A stretch of 48,903 nt of DNA from Lachnospiraceae bacterium. GTDB taxonomy: Bacteria > Bacillota > Clostridia > Lachnospirales > Lachnospiraceae. Below, piece by piece: positions 17,607-25,515 of this stretch. The stretch is taken from NCBI GenBank assembly GCA_024699045.1, contig JAILQK010000081.1, forward strand, positions 1 to 48,903, read 5' to 3'. The notes beneath the pieces are model-generated. The model had not been told where the DNA came from. It saw nothing but the letters and a program-made list of their open reading frames with translations, and did no database searches. Every line of letters starts with the position of its first letter. Position 1 is the stretch's first letter. The position numbers and the translations under genes were made by a program.

Positions 17607-18741
17607 ATACGCAGCATTACCTGTCCGGAAAGAATGTTTTAAGGGAAAGCTCAGGATACTTGTCTTTATTCTTTCCCTGCTTTTGTTATCGGGCTGCGCC
17701 GTAAAAGAAACGGAACAAAGCGCGGCCGCGAACGGGGAAACGCCGACGGAGGTCATTTCCGGATCGGATGCTGAGCCGGCGGCTGAGACAGCAGTTGAGA
17801 CAGCGACTGAGACAGCGGTTGAGACAGCGACTGAGTCTGCGATGGTTTCATCGCTGATATCCGATGATCCTCATACTACACCGTTTGAGGGGATAACCGC
17901 AGGAGAATCGAAGGCATCCCGTTTAAGCGATCCCGGGGCTTCAGCCGGGGAAGGGATCCAGTCCGGCGGAACAGAGGCTCAGGGAGATCCCGAAGGTGCC
18001 GGAGACGGGACAGGAGCATTAGGTGAAGTCTCGGGGAATGAGACAGCCGGTGGGACTGCGGATGCAGAGAAATCCGGTGAGGCTACGGATGCTGAGACAT
18101 CAGGTGAGACTACGGATGCAGAGGCATCGGACGAGGTTTCGGGAACCGGGGCATCGGGCGGAGGAACATTTACGTCGGAAGAGATCCCCGATGAGGTTTT
18201 TGCAAGGATGAAAGGGGTGTCTTATCCCGATGGATGCTCTGTAGCGAGAGAGGATCTCAGATATCTGAGGCTTTCGTATCATGATTTTAACGGACAGACC
18301 CAGCTGGGTGAGATGGTATGCAGCAAAAAGATCGCGGATGATCTGACTGAGATATTTAAGGAGCTTTATAACCGGGGATATCAGATAGAAAAGATGCGGC
18401 TCATCGATGATTATGGCGGTGATGACGACCTTTCCTGTGCAGACAACAACACATCATGCTTTAACTACCGCACCGTCGCCGGGTCGACAAATCTTTCCAA
18501 GCATGCGCTGGGACTTGCGGTAGACATCAATCCTTTTTATAATCCATATGTCACTTATCCGGGAGGAGTGGAGAGGATATCACCTCCGGGCTCCGAACCT
18601 TACGCCGATCGGAACGCTGATTTTCCGCACAAGATCGGACCCGGAGATGCGGCTTACGAGCTCTTTATGTCCCATGGATTTACCTGGGGAGGCAATTGGA
18701 AGACTCTGAAGGATTATCAGCATTTTCAGAAGGCTTCCTGA
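17599..18741 (+). CDS. Lipoprotein M15-family peptidase (VanY/D-Ala-D-Ala carboxypeptidase-like)
   Basis: 380 residues from TTG 17599 (AAAGGA upstream), overlapping the decarboxylase by 8 bases. A basic N terminus, hydrophobic stretch and lipobox LLSGC (Cys near residue 34) indicate membrane anchoring outside the cell. A long Ala/Glu/Thr/Gly linker (about 40-190) has ETAVETAT repeats and three 9-residue TDAExSGEx repeats. The C-terminal domain (about 195-378) has zinc-site motifs NLSKHALGLAVDINP and DYQHFQ of M15 peptidases. Likely role is trimming peptidoglycan stem peptides. It is translationally tied to the Dlt-like operon, so wall modification and wall trimming may be coordinated. Confidence 0.83.
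   Translation: MNRYAALPVRKECFKGKLRILVFILSLLLLSGCAVKETEQSAAANGETPTEVISGSDAEPAAETAVETATETAVETATESAMVSSLISDDPHTTPFEGITAGESKASRLSDPGASAGEGIQSGGTEAQGDPEGAGDGTGALGEVSGNETAGGTADAEKSGEATDAETSGETTDAEASDEVSGTGASGGGTFTSEEIPDEVFARMKGVSYPDGCSVAREDLRYLRLSYHDFNGQTQLGEMVCSKKIADDLTEIFKELYNRGYQIEKMRLIDDYGGDDDLSCADNNTSCFNYRTVAGSTNLSKHALGLAVDINPFYNPYVTYPGGVERISPPGSEPYADRNADFPHKIGPGDAAYELFMSHGFTWGGNWKTLKDYQHFQKAS
17785..18141 (+). repeat. Coding repeats in the lipoprotein linker
   Basis: Near 17785-17835 GAGACAGC(A/G)-type 12-base units alternate (ETAV/ETAT). From 18061 to about 18141 three 27-base units start at 18061, 18088 and 18115 and encode TDAEKSGEA, TDAETSGET and TDAEASDEV. Both lie in a low-complexity spacer between lipid anchor and peptidase domain. 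Confidence 0.8.
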
Positions 18742-18789
18742 CCCTTGAAGAGAAGGGCGGTAATAATGATGACCATTTGCAGCAGGACA

Positions 18790-18860
18790 CAGAAGCATCG
18801 ATCATCATCTGCGATAAGGCGCAGAAGCATCGATCATCTTCAATAAGGTGCAGTCAGAGC
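18790..18860 (+). repeat. Tandem repeat, 32-base period, about 2.3 copies
   Basis: CAGAAGCATCGATCATC occurs at 18790 and again at 18822, each followed by a shared ATAAGG(C/T)GCAG segment, with a third partial copy from 18851. It fills half of the gap (18742-18899) between the lipoprotein gene and glutamine synthetase; the rest of the gap has only a small CCCTT/AAGGG inverted repeat, and no convincing promoter was found. Confidence 0.75.
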
Positions 18861-18899
18861 ACGGCATAAAACAAAGATCTAAGATACGGGAGGAACAAA

Positions 18900-21002
18900 A
18901 TGTCGGACGGATCTATAAAAGAATTATACGGCAGCCTGGTCTTCGGGAACAGGGTAATGCAGGAGAGGCTGCCAAAGGACGTCTATAATGCGGTCAGGAC
19001 GACCGCTGAGAACGGAACACACTTAAAGCTTGACGTAGCCAATATAGTGGCGGCGGCCATGAAGGAATGGGCTCTTGAGAACGGGGCCACCCACTTTACT
19101 CACTGGTTCCAGCCGATGACAGGTCTTACCGCAGAAAAACATGACAGCTTTATCTATCCTTCGGGGAGCGGAGAAGTGCTGCTGGAGTTTTCGGGAAAGG
19201 AACTTGTCAAGGGGGAGCCTGACGCTTCGAGCTTTCCTTCCGGGGGATTAAGGGCGACCTTTGAAGCCAGAGGCTATACGGCCTGGGATCCGTCATCGCC
19301 CTGCTTCGTAAAGGACGGCACGCTTTATATTCCTACGGCCTTCTGCTCATACGGGGGAGAGGCTCTGGACAAGAAGACGCCGTTATTAAGATCGATGGAC
19401 GCGCTTTCGGAGTCTGCGGTCAGGCTTCTGAAGCTTTTCGGGAAGACCGATGTGAAGAGGGTCAACATCACGGTAGGCGCCGAGCAGGAGTATTTCCTGA
19501 TAGATAAAGAGATGTATCTTAAACGCAAGGATCTTGTGATGTGCGGCAGGACTCTTATAGGAGCTCCGGCGCCCAAGGGACAGGAGATGGAGGATCATTA
19601 TTTCGGGGTGCTTAAACCCAAGGTCTCGGAATTCATGCATGAGCTTGACCGTGAGCTGTGGAAACTCGGGGTTCCGGCAAAGACCAAGCATAATGAGGTG
19701 GCTCCCGCGCAGCATGAGCTTGCGCCTGTATTCGAGACGGCAAATGTTTCGGTGGATCATAATCAGCTGACGATGGAGATAATGAAAAAGGTCGCCGACA
19801 AATGCGGCTATGCCTGTCTTCTCCATGAAAAGCCTTTCGAGGGTATCAACGGTTCCGGTAAGCACAATAACTGGTCCATATGTACGGATACCGGAGAAAA
19901 TCTGCTGGATCCGGGAAAGACCCCGCAGGACAACAAGCAGTTCATGATCTTTTTGATGGCAGTGATCTCTGCGGTGGATGATTATGCCGAGCTTTTGAGG
20001 CTTTCGGTCGCCACGGCCGGAAACGATCACAGGCTTGGCGCGGATGAGGCTCCGCCCGCCATCGTATCGGTATTTATCGGAGATGAGCTTGCGGGAGTTT
20101 TCAGATCGTTGGAAGAGGGAACAAAGTATGACGGCGCCGGAGCGACCAAGATGAGCTGGGCGCATGTGCTTCCTCACATACAGCAGGATACCACTGACAG
20201 GAACAGGACTTCTCCTTTTGCTTTTACCGGAAACAAATTTGAGTTCAGGATGCCGGGCTCGGCCCTTTCGGTGGCTCAGCCCAATATAGCGCTCAATACC
20301 GCGGTTGCCGAGGAGATAGACAGGATATACGAAAGACTCAAGGGAGTACCCGCCAGGAAGAGGGATGAAGCTATAGACGAACTCCTGAGAGATCTTTTGA
20401 AACAGCATAAAAGAGTGATCTTCAACGGAAACGGCTATTCCGATGAATGGGTCGAAGAGGCCGAAAAGAGAGGCCTCTACAATCTGAAATCCCTGCCCGA
20501 TGCGATGCCTCATCTTCTTTCTGAAAAGGTGAGAGAGCTTTTCAAAAAGCATGAGGTGCTGTCGGATGCCGAGCTTGAGTCCAGATATGAGATATTCCTG
20601 GAAAACTATAATAAGGAGATCCATATCGAGGCACTGACGCTTCAGGAGATGATAAGGAAGGACTTTACCCAGGGGCTGGTCTCATATATGAAGGATGTCA
20701 CAAATGAGGCACTGAAAAAGAAGCAGCTCCTTCCGACATTACCGATCTCATATGAATCGGATATAATCAATACGCTTGATGATACAAGTGAGATCATAGG
20801 AAACAAGATCCATCAGCTGAGGGATGATACCGAGCGGGCCGAGAAGATAACCGATCCGCTTGAGGCGGCCAGATTTTATCATGATATCATACTCCGGGAT
20901 ATGGAAGAGTTGAGAACCTTTGTCGATAAGGCTGAAAAGATAATCCCCGACGGATACCTGCCTTATCCGACCTATGGACAGATCCTGTTCTCGCTTCGCT
21001 GA
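18900..21002 (+). CDS. glnN: Type III glutamine synthetase
   Basis: 700 residues, the length of GSIII (about 700) rather than GSI (about 450). Matching segments include THWFQPMTGLTAEKHDSF, TVGAEQEYFLI, NEVAPAQHELAPVFE, NGSGKHNNWS and AGNDHRLGADEAPPAI, which hold the metal and glutamate-binding residues. It joins ammonia to glutamate with ATP in the cytoplasm. It stands alone, with GGGAGG before the ATG. The last two codons and stop (CTTCGCTGA) begin a 41-base tandem repeat that runs towards the convergent plsC gene. Confidence 0.95.
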   Translation: MSDGSIKELYGSLVFGNRVMQERLPKDVYNAVRTTAENGTHLKLDVANIVAAAMKEWALENGATHFTHWFQPMTGLTAEKHDSFIYPSGSGEVLLEFSGKELVKGEPDASSFPSGGLRATFEARGYTAWDPSSPCFVKDGTLYIPTAFCSYGGEALDKKTPLLRSMDALSESAVRLLKLFGKTDVKRVNITVGAEQEYFLIDKEMYLKRKDLVMCGRTLIGAPAPKGQEMEDHYFGVLKPKVSEFMHELDRELWKLGVPAKTKHNEVAPAQHELAPVFETANVSVDHNQLTMEIMKKVADKCGYACLLHEKPFEGINGSGKHNNWSICTDTGENLLDPGKTPQDNKQFMIFLMAVISAVDDYAELLRLSVATAGNDHRLGADEAPPAIVSVFIGDELAGVFRSLEEGTKYDGAGATKMSWAHVLPHIQQDTTDRNRTSPFAFTGNKFEFRMPGSALSVAQPNIALNTAVAEEIDRIYERLKGVPARKRDEAIDELLRDLLKQHKRVIFNGNGYSDEWVEEAEKRGLYNLKSLPDAMPHLLSEKVRELFKKHEVLSDAELESRYEIFLENYNKEIHIEALTLQEMIRKDFTQGLVSYMKDVTNEALKKKQLLPTLPISYESDIINTLDDTSEIIGNKIHQLRDDTERAEKITDPLEAARFYHDIILRDMEELRTFVDKAEKIIPDGYLPYPTYGQILFSLR

Positions 21003-21116
21003 GACAGGATCGGACTTATCCTTTGTTTAATCAGCTTCGCTGAGACAGAATCGGACTTATCCTTTGTTTAATCAGCTTCGCTGAAACAGGATCGGGCTTA
21101 TACCTTCTTTAATTCA
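20994..21116 (+). repeat. Tandem repeat, 41-base period, about 2.9 copies, between convergent glnN and plsC
   Basis: Units start at 20994, 21035 and 21076 with CTTCGCTGA. The first contains the glnN stop and the last runs into the 3' end of the reverse-strand acyltransferase gene. Each junction forms a small TCAGC-TTC-GCTGA hairpin. The array replaces any ordinary terminator here. Confidence 0.85.
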
Positions 21117-21814
21117 CTCAGCTTATCCTGGATCGCCTTTTTTACCATATCGGCGATCTGATGGGTGGAACAGTCCTTATATTCGTCGTAAAAGATCGGC
21201 GGCAGGAAATGTACCTGAGTGAAAACGGGCTGCAGACCGTTTCTCCCGAAAGGTATATAGGAGTCTACCAGGACCACCGGGACGATGGGACAGTGTGATT
21301 TCACTGCGCACTTGAACGCGCCGGCAAGGAATTCCTGCAGATGGTTTTCGTTAAAGGCGTAGCCGCCTTCGGGGAAGAGAATGTACCGCCTGCCGTTTTT
21401 GACTTCATCGGCGATGCGCATGATACCGTTTACCTGAGCCCGCATATCCGTGCGGTCAAGCCTGACTCCGCGCAGAAGCCTTGTGACCTCATTTGCGAAC
21501 GGCAGATGGGAGCGCTTTTCATCTATCACTATCGTACAGGGTTTTTCATGTACATGTATGATCCCGAGCACATCAAACTTACCCTGATGATTCGGATACA
21601 TCACATATCCGCCCTCCTCGGGGAGATTTTCAAGTCCGTATGCTTTCGTGTGAACAAAGGAATTGCGCATGGCCTGATCGATCATGTGCTTTCCTATACG
21701 ATATCGGTCTTCTTCACTGAACTTGTCGGGATGATCCTCGACATAAATGAGCCGAAAAAAATAATATATTATGAAAGGGAGTGATATCCCTATGGTCCAA
21801 ACCAAACGCAGCAT
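21098..21814 (-). CDS. plsC: 1-acyl-sn-glycerol-3-phosphate acyltransferase
   Basis: 238 residues from ATG at 21814; a GTG at 21838 in the same frame is possible, but the ATG has the AG-rich GGAGAGAG at suitable distance. An N-terminal membrane helix is followed by YPNHQGKFDVLG (the NHx4D catalytic motif), VRLDRTD and LFPEGGYAF (the EGT-like block). It would acylate lysophosphatidate to phosphatidate at the inner membrane. FakA (34293) and a FakB-type DegV protein (22169) in the same window belong to the same lipid supply route, though not to the same operon. Confidence 0.88.
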   Translation of the reverse strand: MLRLVWTIGISLPFIIYYFFRLIYVEDHPDKFSEEDRYRIGKHMIDQAMRNSFVHTKAYGLENLPEEGGYVMYPNHQGKFDVLGIIHVHEKPCTIVIDEKRSHLPFANEVTRLLRGVRLDRTDMRAQVNGIMRIADEVKNGRRYILFPEGGYAFNENHLQEFLAGAFKCAVKSHCPIVPVVLVDSYIPFGRNGLQPVFTQVHFLPPIFYDEYKDCSTHQIADMVKKAIQDKLSELKKV

Positions 21815-21838
21815 CTTAACAACTCTCTCCGCAAACAC

Positions 21839-21960
21839 CGGATTATGATCAATAAAAGCCCCGGTTTTTAGCGATCCGGAAGCATTTATTTCCTAAAATA
21901 TATTATCACATCGGGATGATAAAATCCATAAAACGGATCGATGGTCAGATTAAAGATTGT
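21839..21960. other. Upstream region of plsC, no clear signals
   Basis: Part of the 354-base gap between plsC and the DegV gene. It is AT-rich with several TATA-like words on the reverse strand (for example near 21895-21910), but none has a convincing -35 partner. No gene or structured RNA was recognised. Confidence 0.4.
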
Positions 21961-21966
21961 GTGTAA

Positions 21967-21995
21967 TTGAAACAGATATCAAAAACTGTTACAAT
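21967..21995 (+). promoter_or_regulatory. Promoter for the DegV/FakB gene with a long leader
   Basis: TTGAAA (21967-21972), exact 17-base spacer, TACAAT (21990-21995). The start of transcription would be near 22002, giving a leader of about 165 bases before ATG 22169. The leader has an inverted repeat GCATGT/ACATGC (about 22038-22071) but matches no riboswitch I know. Confidence 0.7.
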
Positions 21996-22168
21996 AACTA
22001 ACCGTTGAGACGGATCCCCTATTACAGGGCCGATACTGCATGTTGATACCACAAGCTTATGATACATGCTGCGACACATCATCCGTGCAGACCGACGCAT
22101 AGGATCGATACAGATAGTAATATTATTTTGCTATTTTACATTAAATAAAGACAGGAGAGTGCGTAAAG

Positions 22169-23059
22169 ATGGGAGATTATGTAATAAGCTGCTGCTCGAC
22201 GGCCGATATCACCAAAGAACATTTCATAAAAAGGGATATCAAATATATCTGTTTCCATTTTGAGATCGATGGAAAGCAGTATATGGATGATCTGGGAGAG
22301 AGCATGGATTTCCATGAATTCTATCAGCGTATGGCCACAGGATCGATGACAAGGACTTCTCAGATCAATGTAGATGAATTTGTCAATTATTTTGAGCCTT
22401 TCCTCAAGGAAGGCAAGGATATCATCCACTTAAGCCTTTCATCCGGGATCTCGGGTGTGGTAAATTCGGCGCAGATCGCAAGGCAGGATCTTCAGGAGAA
22501 ATATCCGGACCGAAAGATTTATGTGATAGACTCTCTTGCAGCCTCGGCCGGCTACGGCCTTCTCATGGACATCCTTGCGGATATGAGGGATGAGGGCAAG
22601 ACGATAGATGAATTAAAGGATTATGTCGAGGAGAACAAACTCTATATCCATCATTGGTTCTTTACGACCGATCTTACTTATCTGGTCCGCGGAGGAAGAG
22701 TTACCAAGACCGCCGGGTTTGTGGGAAATCTTCTCAATATCTGCCCGCTGCTTAACGTTAATAACGAGGGCAAGCTCATTCCCAGAGAGAAGATCCGCAC
22801 CGCAAAGAAGGTTATCAGGGAAGCGGTAGAGAAGATGAAGGAACATGCGCTCAACGGAACGGATTATGACGGCAAATGCTATATATCACATTCCGACTGC
22901 ATGGATCTTGTCGATCAGGAAGTTGCCCTGATAGAGGAGGCTTTCCCTAAGCTTAAGGGAAAGATAGAGGTAACTTATATAGGTACCACGATAGGGAGTC
23001 ATACTGGTCCCGGAACCGTTGCTCTTTTCTTTGTCGGAAAGGATGAAAGGACAGAGTGA
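22169..23059 (+). CDS. DegV-family fatty-acid-binding protein (FakB-like)
   Basis: 296 residues. DegV marks are present: an early serine/threonine strand (CCSTADIT), SMTRTSQINVDEF, HLSLSSGISGVVNSAQIA, VIDSLAASAGYG, YLVRGGRVTKTAGFVGNLLNICPLLNV and the final SHTGPGTVALFF. FakB proteins hold a fatty acid while FakA phosphorylates it; FakA is encoded at 34293. GGAGAG precedes the ATG. The TGA stop directly abuts the stop of reverse-strand prmA, forming TGATCA with no gap. Confidence 0.9.
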   Translation: MGDYVISCCSTADITKEHFIKRDIKYICFHFEIDGKQYMDDLGESMDFHEFYQRMATGSMTRTSQINVDEFVNYFEPFLKEGKDIIHLSLSSGISGVVNSAQIARQDLQEKYPDRKIYVIDSLAASAGYGLLMDILADMRDEGKTIDELKDYVEENKLYIHHWFFTTDLTYLVRGGRVTKTAGFVGNLLNICPLLNVNNEGKLIPREKIRTAKKVIREAVEKMKEHALNGTDYDGKCYISHSDCMDLVDQEVALIEEAFPKLKGKIEVTYIGTTIGSHTGPGTVALFFVGKDERTE

Positions 23060-24037
23060 TCAGCCGTTATATACGGAGACGATCACACACCATTCCCCGA
23101 GGGTATCTTCTTCAAGCACTTTATAGCTGTTTTCTTCAAGCGTCTGTCTTACGGCAGGCGCTTTTTCCGTGAGTATCCCCGAATAAATGACGATCCCTCC
23201 GGGACGTACCATTTCCTTCATAACGGGAGTCAGCGGAGTCAGTACGACGGGCAGAATGTTTGCCACCACGATGTCGTAGTCGTTTCCAAGATCTGCACGG
23301 AATCCCTGATCGGTCACTGCGTTTCCGGTGAGCATCGTGAAATCGGTATCGTTAAGGTCGTTTTTGGTGAAGTTATCCTCTACGGCAGGGAGTGAATTAG
23401 GATCGATGTCCGTAGCGGTTATACATGAGGCGCCAAGCTTAAAAGCGGCCATTGACAGGATGCCGGATCCGGTTCCCAGATCCAGGACCTTCATGCCGGG
23501 ACTTAAGTATTTTGAAAGCATTATGATGCAAAGCTTCGTTGTCTCATGAGCGCCCGTTCCGAAGGCGGTACCGGGATCTATATGCAGAAGGATATCGCTG
23601 TCTTTTCCGTGATCGGCTTCCTCCCATGAGGGAACGATCGAAAGCGTGCGGCCATCGTTAAGGATTATATCAAAGGAGTGAAAAAACTTTTTCCAGGAGT
23701 TGAGGTAGTCCTCATCATCAAGTTCCGATGATGAGATCGACAGATCGCCGCAGGGGACTTCGATGCGTGCCCGCATATCCTCGAGCGCAGCGCGGATGCC
23801 TGAAAGGATGGTGTCTTTGTCATCTTCTTCCGAAAGATAAAAGGAGATGAGCGCCTGCCCTTCGGGTATGTCTTTATTCAAAGGAACCTCATCCACAAAG
23901 ATCTCATCAAGCTCCTCCTTGCTCCAGGGCTTGGAGTCAGCGATCTCGATACCTTCTATTCCGTTGTCGGCCAGAATACATGAAAGGATGTCCTCAGCTT
24001 CGACCGTAGTTTTGATAGTATATTTTGTATATTCCAT
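23060..24037 (-). CDS. prmA: Ribosomal protein L11 methyltransferase
   Basis: 325 residues. The N-terminal substrate-recruiting domain (1-105) precedes a class I SAM-binding domain with DPGTAFGTGAHETTKLC and VLDLGTGSGILSMAAFKLG (motif I), then NILPVVLTPL (motif IV). It trimethylates ribosomal protein L11. The start at 24037 has only a weak AG-rich site, and the best promoter (24047-24075) would begin the transcript within a few bases of the ATG. Confidence 0.93.
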   Translation of the reverse strand: MEYTKYTIKTTVEAEDILSCILADNGIEGIEIADSKPWSKEELDEIFVDEVPLNKDIPEGQALISFYLSEEDDKDTILSGIRAALEDMRARIEVPCGDLSISSSELDDEDYLNSWKKFFHSFDIILNDGRTLSIVPSWEEADHGKDSDILLHIDPGTAFGTGAHETTKLCIIMLSKYLSPGMKVLDLGTGSGILSMAAFKLGASCITATDIDPNSLPAVEDNFTKNDLNDTDFTMLTGNAVTDQGFRADLGNDYDIVVANILPVVLTPLTPVMKEMVRPGGIVIYSGILTEKAPAVRQTLEENSYKVLEEDTLGEWCVIVSVYNG

Positions 24038-24041
24038 AGCT

Positions 24042-24070
24042 TTTCAATTATCGGGCATTTATGATAAAAT
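24042..24070 (+). promoter_or_regulatory. Promoter for the 24152 gene
   Basis: TTTCAA (24042-24047), 17-base spacer, TAAAAT (24065-24070). It interleaves with the reverse promoter for prmA, so the two polymerases would compete. Confidence 0.5.
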
Positions 24071-24075
24071 TACAA
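24047..24075 (-). promoter_or_regulatory. Promoter for prmA, close to the start codon
   Basis: On the reverse strand TTGTAA (24075-24070), 17-base spacer, GATAAT (24052-24047). Only 9 bases separate the -10 box from the prmA ATG, implying a very short or absent leader. Confidence 0.5.
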
Positions 24076-24151
24076 GGTTAGATTGATATATTCAGGCAAT
24101 GCCGGTCGGATAAGAACAACAGGCATACCGTATTAATAAGGAGTTGATACC

Positions 24152-24544
24152 ATGGACAACAACGATATCGAACTTTTTTCCACTACTGATCTCAGAGCCA
24201 AAGACAAGGTGGTTTCCACACTGGTAAAGCACAGGGTTTCTTACCTCGAAAGATGGGAGAAGGTCCCTCTCTTAAGGAGAAGAGAGTATGGCGGAGCCAA
24301 GGAGCTCTGCGTCATATATGTGAACGGCAATCAGTACGGAAAAGCCAAGAAGATACTGGACGAGTTCAATGCTAGCTATGCTGAGGCAAAGGGCGCAAAG
24401 AAGAAGAAAAAGAGGTCGCGCAGAGGTGACGCTGACGGTTTCGGATCCGGAGCAGCGGAAGAAATGCCTCTTGATGAAGAGGGTGAAGAGAATACAGGAC
24501 ATGCCGGCGGGGACGACATAGATGATGGCATCGATGATCTTTAA
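24152..24544 (+). CDS. Conserved-looking small protein of unknown function
   Basis: 130 residues with AAGGAG before the ATG. The first 70 residues look folded (LFSTTDLRAKDKVVSTLVKH, then ELCVIYVNGNQYGKAKKILDE) and faintly resemble the DUF2007-type fold in which two strands and two helices surround a ligand site; that likeness is weak. The C-terminal part is a Lys/Arg run (about 86-95) followed by a Gly/Asp/Glu-rich acidic tail, likely unstructured. It has its own promoter and lies between prmA and the purine salvage operon. Confidence 0.7.
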   Translation: MDNNDIELFSTTDLRAKDKVVSTLVKHRVSYLERWEKVPLLRRREYGGAKELCVIYVNGNQYGKAKKILDEFNASYAEAKGAKKKKKRSRRGDADGFGSGAAEEMPLDEEGEENTGHAGGDDIDDGIDDL

Positions 24545-24549
24545 GGACC

Positions 24550-24611
24550 ATGCGGGTGACCGGCATAAATTACCAGTTTGATGCGGATGACCGGCATAAA
24601 TTATCAGCTTG
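24550..24611 (+). repeat. Tandem repeat, 31-base period, 2 copies
   Basis: ATGCGG(G/A)TGACCGGCATAAATTA begins at 24550 and 24581, just after the stop of the 24152 gene. The rest of this 149-base gap (24612-24693) leads to the GGGGAGGA site of the phosphorylase gene. Confidence 0.75.
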
Positions 24612-24693
24612 ACCGTGCATAACGACGAAGCCCGGATCTTAAAAACGGCATACTTCGTCTTAACGTATAGGAAATCAATCGGGGAGGACAGAG

Positions 24694-25515
24694 ATGGACG
24701 AAAGATATGAAAAGCTTTTGAAATGTGTTGAATACATCAGGAGCAGGACTGATTTCAAGCCGGAGATTGCTTTGGTACTGGGTTCCGGACTCGGAGGTTA
24801 TGCCAGAAACATGCAGGTGGAATGCGAGATCCCGTATAATGACATACCGGGCTTTCCCGTTTCGACGGCTCCGGGGCATGACGGCAGGTATATCTTCGGA
24901 ACGGTTGGGGACAAGAAAGTTGTATGCATGAAGGGAAGGATTCATTTTTACGAAGGCTATGACATCTCTGATGTGGTGCTTCCCTCAAGGGTCATGAGAC
25001 TTCTCGGAGCCGGGATCCTGATCTTGACGAATGCATCCGGTGGAATAAATTCATCGTTTAATCCGGGGGATTTCATGCTTGTAAGGGATCATATCTCTCT
25101 GTTTGCGGTCAATCCTCTTGTCGGAAATAATATAGATGAGCTCGGGGTCAGATTTCCCGATATGTCACACGTTTATGACGAGGAATTGAGGAATAAGATC
25201 AAGAGCGTTGCTGCGGAGCTTTCCATCGACCTTAAGGAAGGGGTATATGTCCAGCTTATCGGACCTTCATATGAGTCTCCGGCGGAGATCCAAATGCTTA
25301 AGAATCTTGGCGCGGATGCCGTGGGAATGAGCACCGTGAGCGAGGCGATCTCGGCAAGGCACTGCGGCTTCAGGGTCTGCTGCATATCCTGTGTCAGCAA
25401 TCTTGCGGCGGGCATATCCGATCATGAGCTTAGCGGAGAAGAAGTGATAGAGGCCGGCAAAGTGGCGGCTCCTTTATTTGAAAAGCTTGTGACCAGATCG
25501 ATAGAGGTATTTTGA
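24694..25515 (+). CDS. Purine nucleoside phosphorylase family enzyme, possible methylthioinosine phosphorylase
   Basis: 273 residues, trimeric PNP (PunA) family: LGSGLGGYA (phosphate loop), STAPGHDGRY, MKGRIHFYEGY, ILTNASGGIN, GPSYESPAEI and CISCVSNLAAG, the last keeping the Asn that reads 6-oxopurines. The histidine that contacts the ribose 5'-hydroxyl in the common LSHDEV block is Gly248 here (LSGEEV). With mtnA and a deaminase next in the operon, splitting methylthioinosine into hypoxanthine and methylthioribose 1-phosphate is a reasonable role. General inosine/guanosine phosphorolysis is the alternative. Confidence 0.88.
   Translation: MDERYEKLLKCVEYIRSRTDFKPEIALVLGSGLGGYARNMQVECEIPYNDIPGFPVSTAPGHDGRYIFGTVGDKKVVCMKGRIHFYEGYDISDVVLPSRVMRLLGAGILILTNASGGINSSFNPGDFMLVRDHISLFAVNPLVGNNIDELGVRFPDMSHVYDEELRNKIKSVAAELSIDLKEGVYVQLIGPSYESPAEIQMLKNLGADAVGMSTVSEAISARHCGFRVCCISCVSNLAAGISDHELSGEEVIEAGKVAAPLFEKLVTRSIEVF

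Noticed and set aside
19386-20624. Long reverse-strand open frame (412 codons) inside glutamine synthetase
   Set aside because: It lies wholly opposite a clear GSIII gene, matches no family by eye and has no ribosome binding site; long shadows are common opposite biased codons.
22066-22263. Small forward frame in the leader of the DegV gene
   Set aside because: It overlaps the true DegV start in another frame and has no ribosome binding site.
24152-24544. Assignment to DUF2007
   Set aside because: The likeness is only in general pattern; not enough to name a family.
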